DNA from: Knoellia locipacati
GTDB taxonomy: Bacteria; Actinomycetota; Actinomycetes; Actinomycetales; Dermatophilaceae
DNA: 64,000 nt
Assembly: GCF_007992835.1 (NCBI RefSeq)
Contig: NZ_BKBA01000008.1
Span: 620,001 to 684,000, forward strand
Reading direction: 5' to 3'
Shown here: piece by piece, positions 18,304 through 27,827 of the stretch
Numbering within the stretch: the first letter of the stretch is position 1
How the letters are laid out: each line of letters starts with the position of its first letter
Notes under the pieces: model-generated
Database searches by the model: none
What the model was told of the DNA's origin: nothing
The model's input: only the letters and a program-made list of their open reading frames with translations
Position numbers and translations under genes: made by a program

Positions 18304-19116
18304 CTAGGAGATGTCCTGACGGACGGTGCGCCACGTCCCGACGGCGCTGAGGACGGCGGCGTAGGCGGCGAGGACGAGGGCTGCGGCCCACCAGCTGAGC
18401 GGCTGGGCGGCGTTGCTGCCGCCCTGGGTCACGCCCTCGACGATGGCGTTGGTCGCCTGGCTGGGCAGGAAGTGGACGATGTGGTCACGACCGAACTCCC
18501 AGAAGCCGAGGGCGAACCCGGCCAGCGGCTCGATGATCCACGCGACACCCACCGCGATGAGGAGTGCGGCGACCTGGTTCGGGATGAGGATGCCGACGCC
18601 GAGACCGATGAGCGCCCACAGCCCGAGGACGAGGAGGCTGAGCGCCAGGGCGCGCAGCACCTCAGGGCCGGGGAACGGGTCGGCACCGCGGGCCTGGAGC
18701 ACGATCGCGCCGGCGACGACCGAGCCGACGAGCGAGATGAGGCCGTAGATCGCACCGATCCCGAGGAGGGCGACGACCTTGGCGAGCATGACGCGGACCC
18801 GGCGAGGCGTGCTGAGGAAGGTGCTCGACACCGTCTTGTGGCGGTACTCGGAGCCGATCTGCATGATCCCGATGACGAGCGTCAGGGTGTAGCCGATCGT
18901 CAGCCCGGCGGTGTAGACGCTGTTGGCGACCTGGAGCGGCGTGCCGACGACCTGCTGGCCGCGCGCGACGGCCTCGGGGTCCGGCTCGAGCGTGAGGACG
19001 ATGCCGAGGATGACGGCGAAGAGCGCGCCACCGAAGAACATCGCGATGGCCAGCCCCCACCACAGGCGGGTGGTGAAGAACTTGAGGAACTCGGACCTGA
19101 TGGAGTTGACCATCAT
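18304..19116 (-). CDS. ABC-2 type transporter permease
   Basis: This 270-residue integral membrane protein has about six hydrophobic segments. It carries the ABC-2 coupling stretch typical of this class: GSEYRHKTVSSTFLSTPRR between helices two and three. The start ATG overlaps the stop of the ATPase gene (ATGA), so the two subunits are made together. The substrate is not predictable. Such two-gene exporters often act on drugs, lipids or peptides. Confidence 0.9.
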   Translation of the reverse strand: MMVNSIRSEFLKFFTTRLWWGLAIAMFFGGALFAVILGIVLTLEPDPEAVARGQQVVGTPLQVANSVYTAGLTIGYTLTLVIGIMQIGSEYRHKTVSSTFLSTPRRVRVMLAKVVALLGIGAIYGLISLVGSVVAGAIVLQARGADPFPGPEVLRALALSLLVLGLWALIGLGVGILIPNQVAALLIAVGVAWIIEPLAGFALGFWEFGRDHIVHFLPSQATNAIVEGVTQGGSNAAQPLSWWAAALVLAAYAAVLSAVGTWRTVRQDIS

Positions 19117-20102
19117 GCGTTCGCTCCTTCCTGGCCGGTGACGGCATCGCGTTCGGTCGGGGCCGGTGGCGCGGACGAGCCGTCGCCGAGGTTGCGGTTG
19201 GTGCCCTCGGTGAGCTCGAAGAAGAGCGCCTCGAGGTCGTGCTTGCGGGCGCGCAGCTCCCAGACGGGCAGACCGGCGCGCAGCGCCACGTCGCCGACGA
19301 GGCGCAGGTCGGCCGTCTCGACGACGAGCTCACCGTCGCTGCCGGGCGAGCTCATGACGTCGGCGACCCGGAGCGCACCGGCAAGCTGGGCGGGGTCCGA
19401 GGTGCGCACGAACGTCGTCGGGGCACCACGCAGGTCGGACACGGCGCCCTCGCGGACGAGGCGCCCGTTGGAGATGATGACGACGTCGTCGACGGTCTGC
19501 TCGACCTCCTGCAGCTGGTGGCTCGAGACGAGGATCGTCTTGCCCTGGCTGCTGAGGTGGCGCAGGAAGCCGCGCAGCCAGCGGATGCCCTCGGGGTCGA
19601 GGCCGTTGGAGGGCTCGTCGAGGATGAGCACGCGGGGGTCGCCGAGCAGGGCCGCGGCCAGGCCGAGGCGCTGGCGCATGCCCATGGAGTACTCACCTGC
19701 GCGCTTGCGCGCAGCAGCCGGTATGCCGGTGAGCTCGAGGAGCTCGTCGACCCGGCTCACGGGCAGGCCACCGGCGGCGGCGAGGACCCTGAGGTGGTCG
19801 CGGCCGCTGCGGCCGGGGTGGAAGTTCGTGGCCTCGAGGGCCGAGCCGACCATCGACTGGGGGTGGTCGATGTCGCCGTAGGCGCGCCCGTCGATCGTCG
19901 CCGTCCCGGAGGTCTGGTGGACGAGCCCGAGCAGCATGCGCAGGGTCGTCGTCTTGCCGGCGCCGTTGGGACCGAGGAAGCCGGTGATCCGGCCGGGCTC
20001 GACGGTGAAGGTCAGCTGGTCGACGGCGGTGAAGGAGCCGAAGGTCTTGGTGAGGTCGCGCACCTCGATGGTCGCGCCCTGGGCGGCCGGGGCCGTGGTC
20101 AT
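19113..20102 (-). CDS. ABC transporter ATP-binding protein
   Basis: The 329-residue nucleotide-binding subunit has Walker A GPNGAGKTTTLRML (about residues 43-56), the signature YSMGMRQRLGLAAALLGDP, Walker B VLILDEP and the switch histidine in LVSSHQLQEVE. A C-terminal extension of about 100 residues after the ATPase domain includes the low-complexity end. GGTGGAT lies just before the ATG. A TTGACC box (minus strand, 20170-20175) is a possible -35. It is divergent from the CNNM genes. Confidence 0.93.
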   Translation of the reverse strand: MTTAPAAQGATIEVRDLTKTFGSFTAVDQLTFTVEPGRITGFLGPNGAGKTTTLRMLLGLVHQTSGTATIDGRAYGDIDHPQSMVGSALEATNFHPGRSGRDHLRVLAAAGGLPVSRVDELLELTGIPAAARKRAGEYSMGMRQRLGLAAALLGDPRVLILDEPSNGLDPEGIRWLRGFLRHLSSQGKTILVSSHQLQEVEQTVDDVVIISNGRLVREGAVSDLRGAPTTFVRTSDPAQLAGALRVADVMSSPGSDGELVVETADLRLVGDVALRAGLPVWELRARKHDLEALFFELTEGTNRNLGDGSSAPPAPTERDAVTGQEGANA

Positions 20103-20272
20103 CGAGATCCACCCCCCGTGGTCTGGTGTGATGCCATGCCCCGAGTCTGTCAGCCTCCCCCGACGTGGGGGTCAACCGCGTGGTGGAGGAGGCGTCCGCC
20201 CAGAGGATGATTCGTGGACGGGGAGTCGGCGGCGTGCCCGTCGCGCGGGGCCTTCCCTAGGATGGCTCCACT

Positions 20273-21622
20273 ATGACCGAGTGGTTACTCGTCCTCGCCG
20301 GCATCGCGCTGACGCTGGGGACCGCCCTGTTCGTCGCTGCCGAGTTCGCTCTCGTGGCCCTGGACCGTCCCTCGGTCGAGAAGGCCGTCGAGCGCGGTGA
20401 CACCCGGGCGCGCTCCGTGCTCTCGTCGCTGCGTGCCCTCTCGACCCAGCTGTCCGCCTCGCAGGTGGGGATCACGCTCACCACCCTCGTGCTGGGCTTC
20501 CTCGCGAACCCGTCGATCGGGGCGCTGCTGCGCGGCCCCCTCGAGTCGGCCGGCCTGGGGGAGCCGCTCGCGGCCCGGGTCGCCTCGGTCCTCGCCATGG
20601 TCATCGCGACCGTCTTCTCGATGATCGTCGGCGAGATGGTCCCCAAGACGCTGGCGATCTCGACGCCCCTCGCGACGGCCAAGGTCGTCGCCGCCCCGGT
20701 GCGGTGGTTCGCCCTGGCGTTCCGGCCGATGATCGTCGTGCTCAACGGGGCCGCCAACTCCGCGCTGCGGGCGATGGGGGTCGAGCCCCAGGAGGAGCTG
20801 TCCGCCGCGCGCAGCCCGGCCGAGCTCGCCTCGCTCGTGCGCACCTCGGCCGAGGCCGGCACCCTCGCCCACGGCACGGCCCGCCTCGTCACCGCCTCGC
20901 TGGGCTTCGGCACCCAGACGGCCGCCGACGTCATGACCCCGCGCTCGCGGGCCACCGCGATCGACCGGTCCGCGTCGGCGCGCGAGTGCGTCGAGCTCGC
21001 GCGGCAGACCGGCCACTCGCGCTTCCCGGTCATCGACGACGACTGGGACGACGTCGACGGCGTCGTCCACGTCAAGAAGGCCATCGCGGTGCCGCACGAG
21101 CGACGCGACGACGTCCCCGTGTCGGCGCTCATGACCCCGCCGCTCGTCGTCCCCGAGACGATCCGTCTCGACCCGCTCCTCATCCACCTGCGCGACAGCG
21201 GCCAGCAGTTCGCCATCGTCGTCGACGAGTACGGCGGCACCTCCGGTGTCGTCACCCTCGAGGACCTCGTCGAGGAGATCGTCGGCGAGGTGTCCGACGA
21301 GCACGACCGCAGCCAGACGACCGGACGTCAGCAGGCCGACGGAGCCTGGACCGTCCCCGGTCTCTGGAGGCCCGACGAGGTCAAGAGGCGCACCGGCATC
21401 GACATCCCCGAGGGGCCGGCATACGAGACCGTCGCGGGCTTCGTCATGTCCGAGCTCGGACGGGTCCCGGCGGTCGGTGAGGTCGTCGAGCTCCCCGGCT
21501 GGCGGATCACCGTCGTCGACATGGAGGGCCGGCGGGTGGACCGCCTGCGGTTCTCGCCCGTGCCCGTCGAGGGTGAGGTCCCCGCGGACCACCGCGACGA
21601 GGACGAGGGGGCACCCGCATGA
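20273..21622 (+). CDS. CNNM/HlyC-CorC family membrane protein with CBS pair
   Basis: The family is linked to magnesium/cobalt efflux or resistance. The 449-residue protein has a CNNM transmembrane domain (about residues 1-190, four helices, GEMVPKTLAI in the conserved juxtamembrane part), a CBS pair (about 205-330, EYGGTSGVVTLEDLVEEIVGE) and a CorC_HlyC domain (about 345-430, GLWRPDEVKRRTG). TAGGAT lies 9 nt before the ATG, giving an almost leaderless mRNA. It overlaps a shorter paralogue by 4 bp. The two may form a heterodimer. Confidence 0.9.
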   Translation: MTEWLLVLAGIALTLGTALFVAAEFALVALDRPSVEKAVERGDTRARSVLSSLRALSTQLSASQVGITLTTLVLGFLANPSIGALLRGPLESAGLGEPLAARVASVLAMVIATVFSMIVGEMVPKTLAISTPLATAKVVAAPVRWFALAFRPMIVVLNGAANSALRAMGVEPQEELSAARSPAELASLVRTSAEAGTLAHGTARLVTASLGFGTQTAADVMTPRSRATAIDRSASARECVELARQTGHSRFPVIDDDWDDVDGVVHVKKAIAVPHERRDDVPVSALMTPPLVVPETIRLDPLLIHLRDSGQQFAIVVDEYGGTSGVVTLEDLVEEIVGEVSDEHDRSQTTGRQQADGAWTVPGLWRPDEVKRRTGIDIPEGPAYETVAGFVMSELGRVPAVGEVVELPGWRITVVDMEGRRVDRLRFSPVPVEGEVPADHRDEDEGAPA

Positions 21623-22656
21623 GCGCCGGAACCATCCTCGTCACCATCGCCCTGCTCCTCGCCAACGCGTTCTTCGTCGGCGCGGAGTTCGCCGCGATGT
21701 CGGCCCGCCGCAGCCAGCTCGAGCCGCTGGCGGAGGAGGGCAGCAAGGGAGCCCGGGCCGCTCTGGACGCCATGTCGCGCACCGGCATCCTGCTCGCGAC
21801 CGCCCAGCTCGGCATCACGGTCTGCTCGGTGCTGCTCGGTGCCGTGTCGGAGTCGGCGCTCCACCACGCCCTCCTCGGGCCGGTCGAGGCCCTGGGCGCG
21901 CCCGAGGCCCTCGCCGACGTGCTCGCCCTCGTGCTCGCGCTGCTCGTGGTCGTCTTCCTCCACGTCGTCATCGGCGAGATGATCCCCAAGAACATCTCGA
22001 TCGCGACCCCGGAGCGGGCGGCGATCGCCCTCGTGCCGGCGCTCGTCATGGTGTCGCGGGTCGTCAAGCCGGTCATCGCCGCCATGGACTGGGTGTCCAA
22101 GCTCGTCGTGCGCGCGCTCGGCGTGGACCCCAAGGACGAGCTCGCCTCGGCGTTCACCGCGGAGGAGGTCGCCCAGATCGTCTCCGAGTCCCACAAGGAG
22201 GGGCTCGTCGAGTCCGAGCAGTACGGCCTCCTCGGCGCCGCCCTCGAGTTCAGCGACAAGGACGCCCGCGACGTCGGCGTGCCGCTCGACGAGCTCGTCA
22301 CGGTCGGCCTCGAGACCACGCCCGACGAGATCGAGCGCCTCGTCGCCCGGCACGGCTTCTCCCGCTACCCGGTCGCCGGTCGTGACGGGACGCTCACGGG
22401 CTACCTGCACCTCAAGGACGTGCTCTTCGCCGGCGAGGACGAGCGGCTTGAGCCGGTGCCGGCCAAGCGGATCCGCCGGATGGCCAACGTGCGCCGCGAC
22501 GACGAGGTCGAGTCCGTCCTGGCGACGATGCAGCGCACGGGGTCGCACCTGGCGCGGGTCGTCGCCGACGACGGCGAGGTGATCGGTGTCGTCTTCCTCG
22601 AGGACGTCATCGAGGAGCTCGTCGGAGAGGTCACGGACTCGAGCCAGCGCGGCTGA
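21619..22656 (+). CDS. CNNM family membrane protein with CBS pair, lacking the CorC_HlyC domain
   Basis: This 345-residue paralogue of the preceding protein has the CNNM membrane domain (residues 1-190, GEMIPKNISIATPERAA) and CBS pair (about 205-335, VFLEDVIEELVGE), then stops without the C-terminal CorC_HlyC domain. It starts in the upstream stop (ATGA). A tandem long-plus-short CNNM pair is common in actinobacteria. Ion specificity is not established by sequence. A bidirectional hairpin follows. Confidence 0.9.
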   Translation: MSAGTILVTIALLLANAFFVGAEFAAMSARRSQLEPLAEEGSKGARAALDAMSRTGILLATAQLGITVCSVLLGAVSESALHHALLGPVEALGAPEALADVLALVLALLVVVFLHVVIGEMIPKNISIATPERAAIALVPALVMVSRVVKPVIAAMDWVSKLVVRALGVDPKDELASAFTAEEVAQIVSESHKEGLVESEQYGLLGAALEFSDKDARDVGVPLDELVTVGLETTPDEIERLVARHGFSRYPVAGRDGTLTGYLHLKDVLFAGEDERLEPVPAKRIRRMANVRRDDEVESVLATMQRTGSHLARVVADDGEVIGVVFLEDVIEELVGEVTDSSQRG

Positions 22657-22720
22657 GCGGGTGCCCCCGTCGGCGCTCTCACTCCGTTCGAGCGCCTGTT
22701 GCTTCTGCCCGCGGCACGCG

Positions 22721-22763
22721 AAAGGCCGGTGAATGGACGCTCTCGCGTCATTCACCGGCCTTT
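22721..22763. terminator. Bidirectional terminator between the CNNM genes and tRNA-Arg
   Basis: A 19-bp stem with one bulged base runs from 22721 to 22763 (AAAGGCCGGTGAATG arm at 22721-22735). On the plus strand it ends in TTTT, a canonical intrinsic terminator for the CNNM operon. On the minus strand it lies just after the tRNA. Confidence 0.88.
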
Positions 22764-22768
22764 TCGGG

Positions 22769-22840
22769 TGCCCCCGGCAGGATTCGAACCTGCGCTCCCG
22801 CCTCCGGAGGGCGGTGCTCTATCCCCTGAGCTACGGGGGC
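22769..22840 (-). tRNA. tRNA-Arg (anticodon CCG)
   Basis: This is a 72-nt cloverleaf on the minus strand. The acceptor stem GCCCCCG pairs with CGGGGGC and is followed by discriminator A. The D-arm is GCTCAGGGGATAGAGC. The anticodon arm CCGCC-CTCCGGA-GGCGG places CCG at positions 34-36, reading codon CGG. The T-arm is CAGGTTCGAATCCTG. The terminal CCA is not encoded. It sits about 500 bp upstream of argS, on the opposite strand. Confidence 0.96.
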
Positions 22841-22914
22841 TCAACGTGTCCGAATCATGGAGAACCGGAGCGTTTCGGGACCGTGAGGGAGGGTAGCAGC
22901 CTAGAGTTCCATCC

Positions 22915-23349
22915 ATGGAATCAGGGCAGATTGCGGTGGCGGTGACGCCGCGACCCCTGGTCCTCGTGTGCGACGACATCGAGTCGATCCGAGACATCAT
23001 CCGGATCAACCTCGAGCTCGAGGGTTTCGACGTCCTCGAGGCCGTCGACGGCCACGAGGCGATGAGCCACCTCATCGACCCGTCGGCCCGGGTTCCCGAC
23101 GTCATCCTGCTCGACGCCCAGACGCCGAGGCGCGACGGCTGGTGGGCCATCGCCGCCATCCGCTCGCACCCGCGCCTCGTCCACGTCCCCACGGTGCTCG
23201 TCACCGCCTCGACGACCGCCCACGACAGGAGCGAGGCGGCGCTGGCCGGCTTCGACGCCTTCGTCGCCAAACCCTTCGACCCCCTCGACCTCGTCGACGT
23301 CGTCTCACGCCTCGCGGCCGACGGCCGGCCCCCTGCACCCGGCCAATAG
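22915..23349 (+). CDS. Stand-alone response regulator receiver domain protein
   Basis: The 144-residue protein is a single CheY-like domain with no output domain. The acidic pocket is Asp20-Asp21, the phosphoacceptor Asp67 (ILLDAQTP), the switch Thr in VLVTAS and the conserved Lys in VAKPFD. Its partner kinase is unknown, and none is nearby. TAGAGT lies 7 nt before the ATG with no Shine-Dalgarno, so it is leaderless. It ends 9 nt before argS, which has its own -10 box inside the end of this gene. Confidence 0.9.
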   Translation: MESGQIAVAVTPRPLVLVCDDIESIRDIIRINLELEGFDVLEAVDGHEAMSHLIDPSARVPDVILLDAQTPRRDGWWAIAAIRSHPRLVHVPTVLVTASTTAHDRSEAALAGFDAFVAKPFDPLDLVDVVSRLAADGRPPAPGQ

Positions 23350-23358
23350 ACTTCGGGG

Positions 23359-25005
23359 GTGACTCCCGAAGAACTCTCGTCCGCGATCCGAGCTGCCCTG
23401 CTCGAGGCCACTGCCGCCGGTGACTTCACCGCCGACATCCCCGCAGAGGTGCGGGTGGAGCGACCCAGGAACCGTGACCACGGTGACTGGTCGACCAACA
23501 TCGCCCTCCAGCTCGCGAAGCCGGCGGGTGTCGCGCCGCGCGACCTCGCGACCGGGCTCGCGGCCCGCCTCACGGCCATCGACGGCATCGCCGCGGTCGA
23601 CGTCGCCGGACCCGGGTTCCTCAACATCAGCCTCGACGCGGCCAGTGCAGGAGAGCTCGCGCGAAGCATCGTCGAGAGCGGGACGGCATACGGGCACAAC
23701 GACTCCGAGGCCGGGCACACCATCAACCTCGAGTTCATCTCGGCCAACCCCACGGGGCCGCTGCACATCGGTCACACGCGGTGGGCGGCGCTCGGTGACT
23801 CGATGCGCCGGCTCCTCACGGCCTCCGGCGCCGACGTCACGGCCGAGTACTACATCAACGACGCCGGTGCGCAGATGGACAAGTTCGCGCTGAGCGTCCT
23901 GGCCGCCGCCAAGGGTGAGCCGACCCCCGAGGGCGGCTACCCCGGCGCCTACATCGGCGAGCTCGCGGCAGCCGTCGTCGAGCAGCGTCCCGACGTCCTC
24001 GAGCTGCCCGTGGACGAGGCCGTCGCCGTCGCCCGGCCGCTGGCCTACGAGGCGCAGCTCGCCGAGATCCGCCAGACGCTCGAGCGCTTCGGTGTCTTCT
24101 TCGACGTCTGGTTCTCCGAGAACGCGCTGCACGACGGTGGCGCCGTCGAGCAGGCCGTCGCGCGGCTGCGCGAGCAGGGCCACGTCTACGACAAGGACGG
24201 TGCCGTGTGGCTGCGCACCACCGACTTCACCGACGACAAGGACCGGGTGCTCATCCGGGCCGACGGCGTCCCCACCTACTTCGCCGCCGACGCCGCCTAC
24301 TACCTGAGCAAGAAGGACCGCGGCTTCACCGAGAAGATCTACCTCCTCGGGGCCGACCACCACGGCTACATCGGCCGGCTCAAGGCGATCGCGTCGGCCG
24401 CCGGTGACGACGCCGACGTCAACATCGACGTGCGCATCGGGCAGCTGGTCAACCTCAACGGCGCCAAGCTGTCGAAGCGGGCCGGCAACATCATCGAGCT
24501 CAACGACCTGCTCAACTGGATCGGCAGCGACGCGGTCCGCTACTCGCTGGCGCGCTACCCGGCGGACAGCCCGCTGAGCCTGGACGGCGAGGAGCTGCGC
24601 AAGCAGACCAACGACAACCCGGTCTTCTACGTCCAGTACGCCCACGCCCGCACCGCCAACGTGGCGCGGCTCGCGGGCGAGGACGGCGTGCGTCGCGAGG
24701 ACGGGTTCGATCCCTCGCTGCTCGCCGACCCGACCGAGGCGACGCTGCTCGCGACGCTCGGCGACTTCCCGCGGGTCGTCGCCCAGGCGGCACACCTGCG
24801 CGAGCCGCACCGCGTCGCCCGCTACCTCGAGGACCTCGCCGGGCGCTACCACAAGTGGTACGACACCTGCCGGGTCCGGCCGATGAACGCCGACGAGGAG
24901 GTCACCGACCTCCACCGCACCCGCCTCTGGCTCAACGACGCCACGCGGCAGGTGCTCGCCAACGGACTCGACCTGCTCGGCGTCAGCGCGCCCGAGCGCA
25001 TGTGA
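23359..25005 (+). CDS. argS: Arginyl-tRNA synthetase
   Basis: It charges tRNA-Arg. The 548-residue class I synthetase has an N-terminal Add-1 domain (residues 1-95), the HIGH motif as HIGHTRWAALGD (about residue 139), a KMSKS-equivalent LSKRAGN and the C-terminal DALR anticodon-binding domain (RTANVARLAG to KWYDTCRV). The start is GTG, with TAGACT 6 nt upstream (23347-23352), so translation is probably leaderless. The gene heads the argS-lysA-hom-thrC-thrB run. Confidence 0.96.
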   Translation: MTPEELSSAIRAALLEATAAGDFTADIPAEVRVERPRNRDHGDWSTNIALQLAKPAGVAPRDLATGLAARLTAIDGIAAVDVAGPGFLNISLDAASAGELARSIVESGTAYGHNDSEAGHTINLEFISANPTGPLHIGHTRWAALGDSMRRLLTASGADVTAEYYINDAGAQMDKFALSVLAAAKGEPTPEGGYPGAYIGELAAAVVEQRPDVLELPVDEAVAVARPLAYEAQLAEIRQTLERFGVFFDVWFSENALHDGGAVEQAVARLREQGHVYDKDGAVWLRTTDFTDDKDRVLIRADGVPTYFAADAAYYLSKKDRGFTEKIYLLGADHHGYIGRLKAIASAAGDDADVNIDVRIGQLVNLNGAKLSKRAGNIIELNDLLNWIGSDAVRYSLARYPADSPLSLDGEELRKQTNDNPVFYVQYAHARTANVARLAGEDGVRREDGFDPSLLADPTEATLLATLGDFPRVVAQAAHLREPHRVARYLEDLAGRYHKWYDTCRVRPMNADEEVTDLHRTRLWLNDATRQVLANGLDLLGVSAPERM

Positions 25006-25016
25006 GGGACTGACCG

Positions 25017-26456
25017 ATGCGTTCGCACGAGGCCGGTGCACTCCACGCCGAGGGCTACGGCGGGCCGCCGATGTACCTGCCCTACCCGGACGACGTCATG
25101 GCGCTGCTGCCGCAGCTCTGGCCGGAGTCGGTGTCGCGGGACGACGAGGGACGCCTCAGGGTCGCCGGCGTCGACGTGGTGAGCATTGCCCGCGACTTCG
25201 GCACCGCGGCATACGTCGTCGACGAAGGTGACTTCCGCGCGCGGGCGCGGGCGTTCCGCGACGAGTTCGCGGCGCCGTTCGCGGGCGTCTGCGGTGGGGC
25301 CGACGTCTACTACGCCGGCAAGGCCTTCCTGTGCACGTCGGTGGCGAGATGGGTGGCGGAGGAGGGACTTTCGCTCGACGTCTGCAGCGGTGGCGAGCTC
25401 GCCGTGGCACAGCGAGCGGGCTTCCCCGCCGAGCGGATCGGCTTCCACGGCAACAACAAGTCGCTCGACGAGATCCGGGCCGCGCTCGACTACGGCGTCG
25501 GCCGGATCGTCGTGGACTCGTTCGTCGAGATCGAGCGGGTCGCGGAGCTGGCGGCCGAGCTCGGGGTCGTCGCCCCCGTGATGATCCGGGTGACGGTCGG
25601 CGTCGAGGCGCACACCCACGAGTTCATCGCCACCGGGCACGAGGACCAGAAGTTCGGCTTCAGCCTCGTCGGTGGCCAGGCCCTCGCTGCGGCCAGGGCG
25701 GTCCTCGCCCACGACAGCCTCGACCTGCGCGGTCTGCACTCGCACATCGGCAGCCAGATCTTCGACACCGGCGGCTTCGAGATGAGCGCCCGCCGCCTCA
25801 TCGGTCTGCACGCCCTCATCGCCGACGAGCTGGGGCACCACTGCCCCGAGATGGACCTCGGCGGCGGCTTCGGCATGGCCTACACGTCGCAGCACACGCC
25901 GATGTCGCCGGCTGAGCTCGGCGAGCAGCTCGCGGACATCGTCCGTCGCGAGTTCAAGACGATCGGCGACGGCGACCTCGCACGCGTCCCCCGGGTGTCG
26001 ATCGAGCCGGGCCGCGCCATCGTCGGCCCGTCGACGTTCACGCTCTACGAGGTCGGCACCGTCAAGCAGGTCGCGCTGGGCGACCAGCACTCGCGCGCCT
26101 ACGTGTCGGTCGACGGCGGCATGAGCGACAACGTGCGCCCGGCGCTCTACGAGGCGGACTACTCGTGCACGCTGGCCAACCGCAGCTCCGAGGCCGCCCC
26201 GATGCTCGCGCGCGTCGTCGGCAAGCACTGCGAGAGCGGCGACATCGTGGTGCAGGACGAGTGGCTTCCGGCCGACACCGGGCCCGGGGACCTCATCGCC
26301 GTTCCGGGGACCGGCGCCTACTGCCGGGCCCTGTCGAGCCAGTACAACCACACCCCCCGACCTCCGGTGCTCGCGGTCCGAGACGGCAAGGCACGGGTCA
26401 TCGTGCGCCGTGAGACCATCGACGACCTGCTCGCACTCGACGTCGGGGACCTGTGA
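25017..26456 (+). CDS. lysA: Diaminopimelate decarboxylase
   Basis: It makes L-lysine from meso-diaminopimelate, using PLP. The 479-residue fold-type III enzyme has YYAGKAFLC with the PLP lysine (about residue 101), the HSHIGSQIF loop, GGGFGMAY for phosphate binding, EPGRAIVG, and the substrate-binding CESGD and YCRALSSQYN near the C-terminus. GAGGG lies 8 nt before the ATG. It overlaps the hom start by one base. Confidence 0.96.
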   Translation: MRSHEAGALHAEGYGGPPMYLPYPDDVMALLPQLWPESVSRDDEGRLRVAGVDVVSIARDFGTAAYVVDEGDFRARARAFRDEFAAPFAGVCGGADVYYAGKAFLCTSVARWVAEEGLSLDVCSGGELAVAQRAGFPAERIGFHGNNKSLDEIRAALDYGVGRIVVDSFVEIERVAELAAELGVVAPVMIRVTVGVEAHTHEFIATGHEDQKFGFSLVGGQALAAARAVLAHDSLDLRGLHSHIGSQIFDTGGFEMSARRLIGLHALIADELGHHCPEMDLGGGFGMAYTSQHTPMSPAELGEQLADIVRREFKTIGDGDLARVPRVSIEPGRAIVGPSTFTLYEVGTVKQVALGDQHSRAYVSVDGGMSDNVRPALYEADYSCTLANRSSEAAPMLARVVGKHCESGDIVVQDEWLPADTGPGDLIAVPGTGAYCRALSSQYNHTPRPPVLAVRDGKARVIVRRETIDDLLALDVGDL

Positions 26457-27826
26457 TGTCGAACCCCACGCCTGTTGAGGAGAACCCCACCGAGATGGCC
26501 GACTCCACCGGCTCCGACGCGCCCACCCTCAAGGTCGCGCTCCTGGGCTGCGGCGTCGTGGGCTCCTCCGTCGCCACGATGCTCGTCACCAACGGCGACG
26601 ACCTCGCAGCCCGCGTCGGCGCCCGCCTCGAGCTCATCGGGATCGCGGTCCGACGGCCTGACCGACCGCGCCCGGACGTGCCGGTCGACCCGGCCCTGTT
26701 CACCGCCGATGCCGACACCCTCGTGCGCAGCGCCGACATCGTCATCGAGGTCATCGGCGGCATCGACCCCGCCCGGGAGCTCATCCTCACGGCGATGCAG
26801 CACGGCGCCTCGGTCGTCACGGCCAACAAGGCGCTGCTCGCCGAGGACGGACCGACCCTGTATGCCGCGGCGGCCGAGCACGGTGTCGACCTCTACTACG
26901 AGGCGGCCGTGGCCGGTGCCATCCCGATCGTCCGTCCCATGCGCGAGTCGCTCGTCGGCGACGACGTCGTGCGTGTGCTCGGCATCGTCAACGGAACGAC
27001 GAACTTCGTCCTCGACAAGATGGACTCCACCGGCGCCGGCTTCGCCGAGACGGTCGAGCAGGCCCAGGCGCTCGGCTACGCCGAGGCCGACCCCACCGCC
27101 GACGTCGAGGGCTTCGACGCGGCGGCCAAGGCGGCGATCCTCGCGTCGCTGGCCTTCCACACCCGCGTCGCCAGTGCCGACGTGCACCGCGAGGGCATCA
27201 CCGAGGTCACCGCCGCCGACGTCCAGGCGGCGCGCGACATGGACGCGGTGGTCAAGCTGCTGGCGATCTGCGAGCTCCAGCGCGACGAGTCCGGTGTCCC
27301 GAACGGCGTCACCGTGCGGGTGCACCCGGCGATGATCCCTCGCAGCCACCCGCTCGCCTCGGTGCGCGACGCCTACAACGCCGTCTTCGTCGAGGCGTCC
27401 GCCGCCGGCGAGCTCATGTTCTACGGCAGGGGCGCCGGTGGCGACCCCACCTCGTCGGCCGTCCTCGGTGACGTCGTCGCGGTGGCGCGCCACCGCCTCG
27501 CCGGTGGCCACGGCCCGGTCGAGTCGGCCTATGCCGACCTGCCCGTCGTGCCGATGGGTCATGCGTCGACGAGGTACCACATCAGCCTCGCCGTGGCCGA
27601 TCGTCCCGGTGTCCTGGCACAGGTCGCGTCCGCGTTCGCCGACCACGACGTGTCGATCGAGACCGTGCGCCAGCGGGTGCTCGGCGAGGGCGACGACTCA
27701 CGGGCCTCGCTCGTCATCGTGACCCACCGCGCGCCCGACTCCGCCCTGGCCGCAACCGTCGAGGCGCTCGCGGGCCTCGAGACCGTCGACGAGGTCGTCT
27801 CGTGGATGCGCGTGGAAGGAGCCTGA
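26456..27826 (+). CDS. hom: Homoserine dehydrogenase
   Basis: It reduces aspartate semialdehyde to homoserine, the branch to threonine and methionine. From the ATG at 26456 the protein has 456 residues. An in-frame GTG three bases earlier is an alternative start. The NAD-binding [10 protein letters not shown] lies about 30 residues in. The catalytic part includes [33 protein letters not shown] and [17 protein letters not shown]-terminal ACT domain (about residues 375-456, [19 protein letters not shown]) indicates feedback control by threonine. Confidence 0.95.
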   Translation: MSNPTPVEENPTEMADSTGSDAPTLKVALLGCGVVGSSVATMLVTNGDDLAARVGARLELIGIAVRRPDRPRPDVPVDPALFTADADTLVRSADIVIEVIGGIDPARELILTAMQHGASVVTANKALLAEDGPTLYAAAAEHGVDLYYEAAVAGAIPIVRPMRESLVGDDVVRVLGIVNGTTNFVLDKMDSTGAGFAETVEQAQALGYAEADPTADVEGFDAAAKAAILASLAFHTRVASADVHREGITEVTAADVQAARDMDAVVKLLAICELQRDESGVPNGVTVRVHPAMIPRSHPLASVRDAYNAVFVEASAAGELMFYGRGAGGDPTSSAVLGDVVAVARHRLAGGHGPVESAYADLPVVPMGHASTRYHISLAVADRPGVLAQVASAFADHDVSIETVRQRVLGEGDDSRASLVIVTHRAPDSALAATVEALAGLETVDEVVSWMRVEGA

Positions 27827-27827
27827 G

